From assembly GCA_005223375.1 (NCBI GenBank), contig RXOD01006068.1, forward strand, positions 1 through 11,419: a stretch of DNA of 11,419 bases. Direction: 5' to 3'. The notes under the pieces were generated by a model. That model was given only the letters and a program-made list of their open reading frames with translations. It searched no databases and had not been told where the DNA came from. Shown one piece after another: positions 1 through 7,482 of the stretch. The position numbers and the translations under genes are program-made. The number at the start of each line of letters is the position of its first letter. The stretch's first letter is position 1. The DNA is from Amoebophrya sp. AT5.2 (lineage: Eukaryota; Sar; Dinophyceae; Syndiniales; Amoebophryaceae).

Positions 1-1124
1 CGACATAGTGATAGTCTAGTCGCCACAAGTAGCCCTAGAGGCTAGGCAGAAACAACGCGGCTATCGATGACGAACTTCACGTCAACAATAATCCTGTGCG
101 CGTAGTCTTGCGGCAAGTAGACAGCCAATCTATCAGAATCGCAATCGCCACGACAGGTAGTACTATCCACATCGGTATCAACGAACATCTTCATCTTGCA
201 TTGTGGTCCCAGCTCGGCGATTCCGGATCAATGGGGACGGGTCTGGTTGTTCGGGTATACAAACAGCAAGATTCAGAGATGTGGAGATGTCCGCGTGGAG
301 ATGAGCTGCAAGACAATTGCGGATCGTAGGTACGGTGAAAGTTGTTCATGTTGTTCTTCTGCAAATATCAAATCTCATTTTGTCACGTAGCAAAACGTAT
401 TAATTTGAGCATCAATTTGAACGCATGTTGATGTGTCTTGCACCACTTCCACTGCAAACCAAAATCAAAGCAGGATGGACGCCATGCCTAGTCTTGCCGC
501 GCACGACTGCCGAAGGTCAGAGTCCAGCTGGCCGCCCAGATTGATAGTCATTACATTTCCGCGTCCGCGCAGAGCTCGTTCTAGCGATACAGTATATTTC
601 GATAAGCTGTCGACTTGCTTGTGAATTAACGGTGCGACTAGTTGAAGGTAATAAATTACAGCTGCAGCTCCTCGATGTTCATCAGATTTTATAGGTAATA
701 AATTATCAAGTTTCGGAAATGTTGTTGAGACAGATGATTCAGATTTATTCTTTTGATTGAGATGTCTTGCATCAGAATATTATTTTATACGGTTTCAATG
801 AAGAGTGCGACTCTGTGTGACGAAGACGACCCGCGTCCGGCGAATTTATCATTCGATATGTTTCTTGTTACTCACTTCCTTCGATTACAGGTAGCGTAAG
901 TACTTCGCTTGGCGTAGTAGGGGCGCTACTTCCTTCTTATCACTCGACGCAGAAGCTCCCGCTCTGAAGGTCTGCGTGGTGTATTATCAGCAAGGTCGTC
1001 CTCGCTTCTTGCTGGTATGGATCTTCTACGCGCCAGCACTGGCACAGCACCGAGCAATATATTACAAGAAGATTAATACCCACTGTGGTTACGAAGAGGT
1101 GCGGCGCGCGAATACGGGTACTAT

Positions 1125-1477
1125 GGTGATGAAGAACGAGCAGCCTAGTAGTGAACCCAGAGGAATTCCCTCGCAGAAGACGCGTAGCATAGGGGATCTA
1201 TTTCCCTACCAGCCTAGTGGAGCGCGTGGAATTCACTGCCACCCTAGGGCCTTCCGCTGGGGCTTGATCAGTCTGCGCTGTGCGTCGAGCCCGGCCGCGC
1301 ACACTGATCCAGGCCGGGCTCGACGCCCAGCTGGCAGGCCTGAAGGTCCGCCCTGTTGGTTCGTTCTTCACTACTACTACTAGTCTGTCTCTGTTCGTTA
1401 TGAACACGAAGCAAGACGACCAAGTAGAGTTCCAAACTTGGTGATGAAGAACGACAACGAACAGCCTAGTAGTGAAC
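1125..1477. repeat. Repeat complex with related direct and inverted copies
   Basis: Two related direct copies are visible: 1125-1156 and 1440-1477. Both start with GGTGATGAAGAACGA and end with CAGCCTAGTAGTGAAC, and they differ by a 6-nt insertion in the second. A third, shorter relative at 1210-1234 shares CAGCCTAGT followed nearby by GGAATTC, as does the first copy (1141-1168). At 1361-1370 the word TCGTTCTTCA is the exact reverse complement of a part of both direct copies, and 1367-1399 resembles the reverse complement of the rest with small insertions. A perfect 15-bp inverted repeat lies in the middle. No coding sequence accompanies it, so this could be a degraded non-autonomous element or simply locally rearranged DNA. 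Confidence 0.5.
1282..1326. repeat. Perfect 15-bp inverted repeat with a 15-nt loop
   Basis: The left arm GCGTCGAGCCCGGCC (1282-1296) and right arm GGCCGGGCTCGACGC (1312-1326) are perfect reverse complements separated by 15 nt. After one mismatch the pairing continues for four more pairs (1277-1280 with 1328-1331). The arms are very G+C rich, so a folded cruciform or RNA hairpin would be stable. It lies far from any supported gene, so a terminator role is not suggested. Confidence 0.8.
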
Positions 1478-1948
1478 TCCTACTTCTACTTATAGGCAGG
1501 GAGACCGAGACGAGGGACATCAATAAGTTAACTTGTGTGAGTGGTTTGCCTTTGCCAATGATTGAACAGAACTGGACAAGAAGATGAAAACAAGAACTTC
1601 CATCTGCGGTTTACATTGATTCAATTTATTATCCAAAAAAAATGAACGCTGTTAGTGCACTACGTTCCTAGAACACCGTTGCCGTTCCAAAAATAATCGC
1701 GTAGAAGAGCGGCCGTCTATTCTTTACGACTACAAGAGCCTATGATTGAAGGTGAAGATGTTGAGTGATGCAGCGATTGTTTGTGATTGTGAACTTGCTA
1801 CCTAGCTAGTATTCCCTATTGGCTATTTATGAATGTTTGTCTTTCCAAGAATCAATGGTTACACCAAAATGAAAACGCAGTCGTCCGCTGACCAACAAAT
1901 GTTCCAGGAAGCAAAACGCTTGCCCGAATACACGATTTAAAAAACACA

Positions 1949-2370
1949 ATGAAGCAAAAGGTAAACGTCGCGCGACTCTTGGGGCCATTCTGCATGTTCG
2001 ATGGTTGCACTCAAGAAAAGGAACGACTCACGTTGATCGGTAGCTTTCTCGGCGAAGAGCTTTTTACCAACCAGTCCTCCACAGCGGGGCGCGCTTTGGG
2101 TAGTGTCGTGCTACTTAACTTGTACTTGCTCCTCCAAAAATCTTAAGGGACTGCAGAATCGCAATCTTCGAGTTGGAAATGCTCCATGTATTCGTTCTCC
2201 TGCGATCGCGATCCCCGTTCCACCACGTGGTCTGGCCACAGGAGCTGTTCCACCACTTCCAGTTCATCAGCAAGATTTCGTTTGAAATAGTACTGTACGT
2301 CGTTGCATATGGATTGTGGATGTGGTTGTGCAAGAAAGTGCAAGCAGTAACTGTTCGTAAATACAGATGA
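1949..2370 (+). CDS. Possible small two-exon membrane protein (tentative)
   Basis: I do not recognise this protein. An ATG frame from 1949 and a second frame ending at TGA 2368-2370 both have coding-like, G/C-ending codons, especially 2158-2290 with many TTC, CAC, CTC and CTG. They can be joined in frame by removing a very short GT-AG intron at 2122-2156 (35 nt, ending CTGCAG), giving a 128-residue product. The join would put hydrophobic residues of both exons together in one segment (around residues 50-70), and a second segment (FEIVLYVVAYGLWMWLC) lies near the C-terminus, so a two-pass membrane protein is possible. The intron is shorter than is usual and was chosen to fit the frame, so the model is weak; the downstream exon is better supported than the join. 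Confidence 0.25.
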
Positions 2371-2596
2371 AATCCGTCGATGGATTGTAAAATGCTGCAG
2401 TAGCCGCTATTATTATGGCTTGATTGTTAGCAATAGCAACCAATACATAGCGTTAAAATTGTGTGGGCTTTTTTACGTACCAGCGGACGAGACACTTTGC
2501 TACTAATTTCTTCGCATTCGCGAAGACACGCATCAGCTGGAAGTTCTACAACGCTTTCGCTTTTCATCGTTTTACGTTAGAAGTGAGTCGACCAGC
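2371..2596. other. Upstream flank of the LC8-like gene
   Basis: No supported gene. A frame open from 2463 through the start of the next gene has a few coding-like codons and many aromatic residues, but no match to a family. A pyrimidine-rich stretch (about 2545-2575) precedes the sequence ACCAG at 2591-2595, one base before the ATG of the LC8-like gene; this could act as a splice acceptor for a spliced leader or an upstream intron. Confidence 0.35.
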
Positions 2597-3205
2597 ATGG
2601 CGCCTGGCGTCGAGCTTCGCAACCGCAAGCTGGGCGACCGAACAAAAAGCGACAAGCAGACCTGCCAGCAAGCGAAGAAGCCCACAACATCCAGCCGCGA
2701 GAGCGACAAAAATAAATCTCTACTCCCCAAGGTGACGACGAAAACGCCAACAGATTTAAACGCGAAGAGCAAGGTGTTCGTGCGGGACGTGGTGGAGTTT
2801 CTGTACGAAAAAGTTTTTCTGAACGGCGAGGACACGCTCAAGCTCGAGGAATCCTCCGACCACGAGAAAAATGCGACGAGCACCATGATCAAGAACACCG
2901 GAGGACAGCTGCTCGTCCACGACGACGACGCGTCGAAGAACGCAGCGCAGTGGCTACAAGCGCTGTTACCTCCAGATGGGGCTGGTGGTGGGGAATCGGA
3001 ATGCGAGCAAGCGGAGGACCGAAAGGCGTACGCGAAGCGGGTGCAGTCGCGGTCGAAGCAACAGCTGTACGTTGACTGGGTGCGTGCAGTGTTGGACTCG
3101 AGGTACGGAGCAGGCTGGCACGTCCTCTTCGGGAGAGACATGGGGTACTTTTACTTTATTTGCTCTACGTCTACGCTGCACCTGCAGCAATTACTGAAGC
3201 CGTAG
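2597..3205 (+). CDS. Dynein light chain LC8-like protein, C-terminus incomplete or unusually spliced
   Basis: LC8-type dynein light chains are small dimeric hub proteins that bind peptides in dynein intermediate chain and many other partners. The 202-residue frame has a long polar N-terminal extension rich in Lys, Ser and Thr (residues 1-60), an acidic middle region, and then an LC8-like segment. Residues about 150-183 align with the family: a helix ending in LDSRYGAG is followed by WHVLFGRDMG (174-183), which matches the conserved WHVIVGRNFG. After residue 183 the usual strand with T-H-E and the last two beta strands are absent; the frame gives a short unrelated tail and ends in two TAG codons. 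A plausible rest of the domain is encoded at 3291-3362 in another frame. The family is about 90 residues, so the N-terminal extension of about 145 residues is unusual. It could be a spliced gene, a frameshifted copy or a strongly divergent member. The ATG was chosen because it is the first in frame and follows CAG by one base. Confidence 0.65.
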   Translation: MAPGVELRNRKLGDRTKSDKQTCQQAKKPTTSSRESDKNKSLLPKVTTKTPTDLNAKSKVFVRDVVEFLYEKVFLNGEDTLKLEESSDHEKNATSTMIKNTGGQLLVHDDDASKNAAQWLQALLPPDGAGGGESECEQAEDRKAYAKRVQSRSKQQLYVDWVRAVLDSRYGAGWHVLFGRDMGYFYFICSTSTLHLQQLLKP

Positions 3206-3290
3206 TAGGAAAAAAAAATGAATGGTAACAATCAATCAGAAAAATCGCAGACACGTATATACATACAGCGTACAGTAGATTCTTGTGGCT

Positions 3291-3362
3291 GTGTCGCACC
3301 TGCATGAAATTCAGATTTTTTCGGAGGGCACCATAGGCATAGTCATAGAGATAGTGTTAGTG
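3291..3362 (+). other. Candidate displaced C-terminal beta strands of the LC8-like domain
   Basis: Translated in the frame starting at GTG 3291, this reads V-S-H-L-H-E-I-Q-I-F, then a Gly-Ile-Val-rich stretch, ending L-V-S-R. It aligns with the LC8 ending S-Y-V-T-H-E-T-K-H-F...G-Q-V-A-I-L-L-F-K-S: the HE pair, Phe, Gly, Val and Leu fall in register, and exactly four residues separate the preceding Gly from HE, as in the family. I found no GT-AG pair that joins it to the upstream LC8 frame without a stop or a frame change. The frame stays open to a stop at 3465-3467, overlapping the start of the next gene. This is a weak similarity and could be chance. Confidence 0.35.
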
Positions 3363-3432
3363 TCCAGATCCAGGCAGCACAGCTTCACCCCCCCACACAT
3401 ATCGTGTCTGAACTCACCACCCCAGATTTGCG

Positions 3433-4683
3433 ATGCGGTACCGCAAGGGCTCGCTCGGCATGTTTAGTATTGGTGACAAGGTGCGGGTTATCGTCTACAA
3501 ATCCGGACCGAAGGGCACCGCGCTGCATAACAACCGGCTGCTCGCGACGCGTCCACCCGAGGTGAAAGCAGCTGCGACCACAACTGGCGACGCTGCAGGT
3601 GGAAAGTCTTCTCCAACTGTGCCAGCCAAGGTGCAGGTGGTTGACTGGTACGGCTACTGCGAAGAGGAATGGGAAGACGATGCGAAAAGCGATGGGCTGG
3701 CCGCCGAGTCCTCGGACGGAGTTCCAGCTGCGGATCTCCAGAAACAAGACCTGGAGCGGAAGGAGCGCAGGGCGAAAATTCTTGCCTACGCAAAAGCGAA
3801 AAACCGATTCGAGCCCTGTATTGCGGCGTTGACGAGTGCGGTGGCTTTCTGGGACGACGATTCCGCTAAATTTGCGCGCTCGGTTCGGTATCGCCTCACC
3901 AAACAAACGATCATGGATAGCATAGATGTTGCGGGAGCCGCCTCTAGTACTTCATCGTCCACCTCCCCTTCCGGTTCCGCTGCAGCAGACGAGGTACCAG
4001 AACCACAACCAGAAGTGGCTGCATCTTCTACTTCTGCCGCCGCTCCGGCAAGAACGTCTTCGTCTAGTACCTCTGAGGACAGTAGAGACCCGCTCCTTCC
4101 TTGCCGCCCAGACCCCGACTGTTCCTGGCACTGCTACACGGGGAGTGACTTCGTCGCATCCACCGCCGTCACCGTGCAAAACCAGATCACGGCGCTCCTC
4201 AAGAAGCGCCGCGTCCTGGTCTTCCAGCATTGTTCGCCCGACGACGTTGTCCGGTTCTCTCCGCTGCAGATCGCTAAAGAGGTCGTCTCTGACGGCCAGA
4301 TGTTCATGAAGGTGCTGCCCTACTTGGCGCTGTTTTTCGTGGGCGTCTGGTACTTCGGGCGGAGGATTCTGTGCATGGACCATGCTGGAGGTCAACACGC
4401 TGTAACCCAAAATTTTTTAATTACTACGGCGCACGCGGTGGACGCCGAGGAGCTCGTGAGGCAGACGTTCGGCAACCGGAGGTTCCTGATCAAGCCGAGC
4501 GTCCGCGAATGGATCGGGGGCGGGGGCGCGGGAAGTCTAGATTCAGTATTTTGCGAGGTCGATCTGGAGAACAGCGGGGCGCTGACGTACGTCGCGGGGT
4601 TCTTCCTCGCGATGATGGTGGCAAGGAACGTAGCCGGCAAACTCGCGAAAAACGCCACGGGGGGGCCAGGAAAGAGGCGGTAG
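3433..4683 (+). CDS. Orphan protein with two hydrophobic segments (416 aa)
   Basis: I do not recognise a family. The N-terminus (about residues 10-80) opens with MFSIGDKVRVIVYKSG and later has VVDWYGY before an acidic stretch; this is a beta-type pattern but not a clear named domain. Residues about 95-120 are charged and probably helical. Residues about 160-215 are a Ser/Ala/Thr/Pro-rich linker, likely disordered. A folded-looking part follows (about 225-290) with several Cys and Trp. Two hydrophobic segments are visible: 294-309 (VLPYLALFFVGVWYFG), followed by Arg-Arg, and about 384-397 (LTYVAGFFLAMMVA), followed by a Lys/Arg-rich tail ending in GKRR. A two-pass membrane protein with both ends on the same side is a reasonable inference. 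Met10 (3460) is an alternative start; the first ATG lies 7 nt after CCCAG. The gene ends with two TAG codons. Confidence 0.7.
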   Translation: MRYRKGSLGMFSIGDKVRVIVYKSGPKGTALHNNRLLATRPPEVKAAATTTGDAAGGKSSPTVPAKVQVVDWYGYCEEEWEDDAKSDGLAAESSDGVPAADLQKQDLERKERRAKILAYAKAKNRFEPCIAALTSAVAFWDDDSAKFARSVRYRLTKQTIMDSIDVAGAASSTSSSTSPSGSAAADEVPEPQPEVAASSTSAAAPARTSSSSTSEDSRDPLLPCRPDPDCSWHCYTGSDFVASTAVTVQNQITALLKKRRVLVFQHCSPDDVVRFSPLQIAKEVVSDGQMFMKVLPYLALFFVGVWYFGRRILCMDHAGGQHAVTQNFLITTAHAVDAEELVRQTFGNRRFLIKPSVREWIGGGGAGSLDSVFCEVDLENSGALTYVAGFFLAMMVARNVAGKLAKNATGGPGKRR

Positions 4684-4961
4684 TAGGCGAAATATGAAAA
4701 TCAGATAATAACGATAGTACGGAAAAAGGTACGTCCCCCGGAAACAATGGAGTTGCAATCTACAGGGGTACAGCTCCATTCACTGAGGATGAGGCCGCAC
4801 GTTACCATGGTTTTCGAAGTCATGACCGGACTAAGGTGTGACGATCTTCGGCACGTAGGCGACCTACACGACGACAAAGAAATTATACTGAGACTGTAGC
4901 TACGTGAATCAATGATGCAGAGAGATGCAGTGACTACCGCTGTTGTAGCTGACAATGAAAA
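4684..4961. other. Intergenic region downstream of the orphan membrane protein gene
   Basis: No supported gene. It holds the stem-loop at 4746-4780. A minus-strand frame spanning 4701-5072 is open but its translation is rich in Ser, Thr and Cys, matches no family, and overlaps the candidate small gene at 4962. Confidence 0.4.
4746..4780 (+). other. Stem-loop about 60 nt after a stop codon
   Basis: AATGGAGTTG (4746-4755) can pair with CAGCTCCATT (4771-4780) over 10 bp, with one G-T wobble and a 15-nt loop. It lies in the likely 3' untranslated region of the 416-residue protein gene. A role in 3' end formation or RNA stability is possible, but position is the only support. Confidence 0.4.
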
Positions 4962-5228
4962 ATGAATTTCACGTCGCGTGTGTTCGCAAATCGACTGCTG
5001 GGTACAGACGTGCAGGCGGTCGTCGACGCAATACTTGATGACACCTCGGGCTCGGAAGCGGTGGCGAAGCAAGCTAGTAGCACGTCGACGAGCTGGAGGA
5101 CCAGGAGTATCAGTATGAAGTCGAGGGTAGCGGCGCTCGGGGTAGGACTGCTAGGAACACTTGCGCTCGCACTCCGTGTTCTATGCTGTTCCTGTTCGAA
5201 TCTTCGAATTCGTATAAAAAAATACTAA
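4962..5228 (+). CDS. Possible small one-pass membrane protein (88 aa)
   Basis: I do not recognise this protein. The first 55 or so residues are polar with several Ser and Thr. A hydrophobic stretch follows at about residues 57-75 (VAALGVGLLGTLALALRVL), flanked by Lys/Arg before it and by Cys-Cys-Ser-Cys just after it, then a basic tail ending IRIKKY. Codons in the first two thirds end mostly in G or C, like the supported genes and unlike the surrounding DNA. No AG close to the ATG stands out as an acceptor. An ORF of this length can arise by chance in this composition, so it is tentative. Confidence 0.35.
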   Translation: MNFTSRVFANRLLGTDVQAVVDAILDDTSGSEAVAKQASSTSTSWRTRSISMKSRVAALGVGLLGTLALALRVLCCSCSNLRIRIKKY

Positions 5229-6026
5229 AACACCCACCCGGACGAGCATCTTCAAGCCGGAGATTCACTAAGCCAGAAGAACCACACGAGACAGAGGGAA
5301 TTAATTTATCATGGTACAAGTAGAAGAAGAAACATAGTAAAACTAAAATGGGCTAATGATAATGAGGTAGCGAGTGAGGAGCGCGATGAAGAGCGTGCTC
5401 ACATACGAGTCCATTCCTTCTATGATGGAGGTGGCGTGACTTGGACGAAGTCGGTACGTGAAATGATCAGAAACGCATTTCGGTGAGTTTTTCAACGGCA
5501 TGGGCATGCGAATGACGTTGAAGACTATAGTCAATCAACAAGGAAGTGGTAGTGGAAGACGAAGAATTCTCGTCTACCATGTCGTCGCCCCGGATCCTTT
5601 GATACAAAGAAACACAATGGAAATGGATACGGACGAAAAGGAAATCTTTCATTCTACGACGGCGTTGTACGCCGCCGTGAGACTACAGCCTCAATTTGAT
5701 TTTTCCATGACTCTGCAATCGCAGCGACCACAGGTTATTTCAACACATCATAGCGACAATGAATTGATTCTCCTATGAAGCTGCACTCGTGTATAGTAAT
5801 GATTTTGGTGGACCATCGATCATTTTGCTACGTCACAAACAAGAAGGGACCGGTCTACAACACTTGTACCGCCGGTGTCCTCGCCTTGTTTTCGATAGTT
5901 AGTTCTGTCCTCGGATCTTCATTCATCGATATGACTCTTTCATCTTTTCCTGCTAGCTTCGCGTAGCCAATTTACTATGTTTCCCCTTTCCATAGCGGAA
6001 GCATAGCCATAGGAGCATCGCGGAAG
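5229..6026. other. Intergenic region before the PITH gene
   Basis: No confirmed gene. Two overlapping plus-strand ORFs, at 5500-5778 (92 codons) and 5775-5966 (63 codons), share an ATGA junction and have mixed codon use. The second has a hydrophobic patch. Neither matches a family I know, so I do not call them. Just upstream of the PITH gene a pyrimidine stretch (TTTCCCCTTTCC, about 5980-5991) is followed by AG dinucleotides at about 5994 and later, which would suit a trans-splice or splice acceptor. Confidence 0.4.
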
Positions 6027-7482
6027 ATGCCTGGGCTCCACGGTTTCGGCATTTGCAACTGCGCGGAGGAGTCTGCGCAGCTCGGGCTGACTGCGAAGTG
6101 GCTGAACCCTTGGATCGCGCTCGACCAGGCCACCGCTCTGAACGTGGACGACGGGGACATCAAAACCGTGCTCTTCAAGAAGTACGACGAGCGCACGATG
6201 GACGATCTCGGGTGGGTGCGCACGCCCCCCGACGACAACGAGCTGCTGGCGTTCATCCCCTTCTCGTCCCCCGTGCAGGTGCTCCAGAGCATATTTGTGA
6301 TCGGGGGGGAAGGAGGAAAACACCCCAGAAAAGTGCGGCTGTTCGCAAACCCGCCGCCCGCCTGCACCGAGTTCTCGGACTTCTGCGACAGAACGCCGGA
6401 GCAAGAGATTGACCTGGCGGAAGACCTGTGCGGAGCAGTGGAGTACCCCGTGCGAGCAACCAAGTTCAGCAACCTAACCATGCTGGTCATGCACTTCCAA
6501 ACGGTATCATTCTTCTGCGATGAATTTGAAATAACAATAAGACTTTTTTGTTGTAGTTTTCGAGTGGTCAGTTGATTGTCCACTTGTGAATCGCAATCGA
6601 TCCGTCCCGGCGGAGCTACTTCCCTTTGTCTGTAACTGTAAGTGAAGAAAACTATGGGCATGGAAATGGAAATGGATGCTGGCTTCGGCGGCAGCCAGAT
6701 CATCCTTCGCCAGCGCATCCATAGCATACCGTATAGGCGTCGTGGATTGGAATGCCCCTGCTGACGCGATCAAAAACTTCGGAAAAGGTATCGTGTAGTC
6801 GTCACGCACAAAGAGTGCGTGCGTACGCGCTCAGTAGCGCATCCATACTCATGGTCACGAGGAGTTTACGCAACTACAACGCGCATCAACTACGTTCCTG
6901 CGATGCGCCGCCAATCACGCGCCTCCGCCCTCGCTGTGTTTTCGAGCGTTGCATTTGCTTGCGATGAGGAGCTGACGGAGCCTCGCTTTAGGTGAGCCGG
7001 CGCCCGCCCCCGCAGAACTATTCTTGGCATTGCTTGCGAGGAATTACGCAGCGCTGCCTGCCGCGCCCACCACGATTGCCCGCACCGACTTTCCAGGGCT
7101 GGCGCGACTGCGCGCGCGCCCCGCAAAAATTACACCGAGAAACGTAACGAGCTAGAATCATGATCATCAATCACATTAACTGTAGATTATACAGGATTTG
7201 ATCGTAACAAACTCGTTCGTGGTTTACGTGCTTCTTTCTATAATCTTAGTATACGAAATAATGGTGCAAGAACTCGGCAGCATCCGCATTTTTCTGCATT
7301 TGAATTTCCACAAAAAACAGGATGAAGCAGCGGAGGAGAAGGAGATATTTTGGATCGGATTGAAAGGCACGCCAACAGAATGGAAGCGGCAAGCGGTAAT
7401 AACCGTATACGAATCGCAAGCGCAAGCGGCAGACCACGAGGCGCCGGACGATGCCTTCGCAGCTAATATGATGCAGCATTGA
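6027..7482 (+). CDS. PITHD1: PITH domain-containing protein 1 (two exons)
   Basis: Coding exons are 6027-6503 (residues 1-159) and 7321-7482 (residues 160-212), joined in phase 0 across a GT-AG intron. The PITH domain is a beta-sandwich domain first known from the C-terminus of the thioredoxin-like protein TXNL1, where it binds the 26S proteasome; PITHD1 has this domain without the thioredoxin part. The N-terminus has C-N-C before the domain, like the C-R-C of animal PITHD1. Further matches in order are LDQATALNVDD, LLAFIPFSSPV, VRLFANPP, TKFSNLTMLVMHF, then IFWIGLKG, TEWKRQAV and YESQAQAADH. The total of 212 residues is close to the human protein (211). From the H of the last exon 1 strand to the conserved IG in exon 2 the spacing is 17 residues, as in human, which fixes the splice sites. 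The ATG directly follows AAG. Expected location is cytosol or nucleus; there is no signal peptide or membrane segment. Confidence 0.93.
6504..7320 (+). other. GT-AG intron of the PITH gene (817 nt)
   Basis: The intron begins GTATCATTC right after the ACG codon ending exon 1 and ends CAAAAAACAG just before GATGAAGCAG. Read-through from exon 1 stops within 25 codons in a sequence with no PITH similarity. The acceptor is followed by G. The inside is mixed: 6504-6780 is of ordinary composition, and about 6880-7130 is markedly G+C rich with many CGC/GCG words. No ORF inside matches a known family. Confidence 0.85.

Larger units (their letters stand above)
1..1948. other. Long region with no convincing gene
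   Basis: No frame here gives a recognisable protein. A stretch at 39-329 is open on the plus strand and partly open on the minus strand, but neither translation resembles a family I know and both run into stops without a clear splice partner. A 23-codon ATG-to-stop ORF sits at 1869-1940, just before the candidate gene at 1949. Base composition is lower in G+C than in the genes, except for a GC-rich patch at about 1240-1350 that contains the inverted repeat described separately. Confidence 0.5.

Noticed and set aside
42..194. A 50-codon minus-strand frame starting M-K-M-F-V-D-T-D, reminiscent of the uridine kinase motif LFVDTD
   Set aside because: The similarity stops after eight residues, and the rest does not follow the kinase sequence; no further exon could be found.
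976..1383. A 135-codon plus-strand frame across the inverted repeat
   Set aside because: It uses a non-ATG start and reads through the repeat arms, and the translation has no coherent structure.
2572..3141. A 189-codon minus-strand frame
   Set aside because: It is opposite the LC8-like gene and is a Ser/Cys/Phe-rich shadow.
5500..5966. Two overlapping plus-strand frames (92 and 63 codons) joined by ATGA
   Set aside because: An ATGA overlap suggests a bacterial operon, but the window is eukaryotic. Codon use is mixed, and neither product matches anything I know.
5975..6727. A 250-codon open frame on the minus strand
   Set aside because: It lies opposite PITH exon 1, whose plus-strand translation matches a known family over its whole length; the minus frame is a shadow of that codon pattern.
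6504..7320. Similar words near the two ends of the PITH intron (TTCTGC...TGAATTT), possibly terminal repeats of an introner element
   Set aside because: The match is only about 13 bases with differing spacing, and no inverted terminal repeat is visible.
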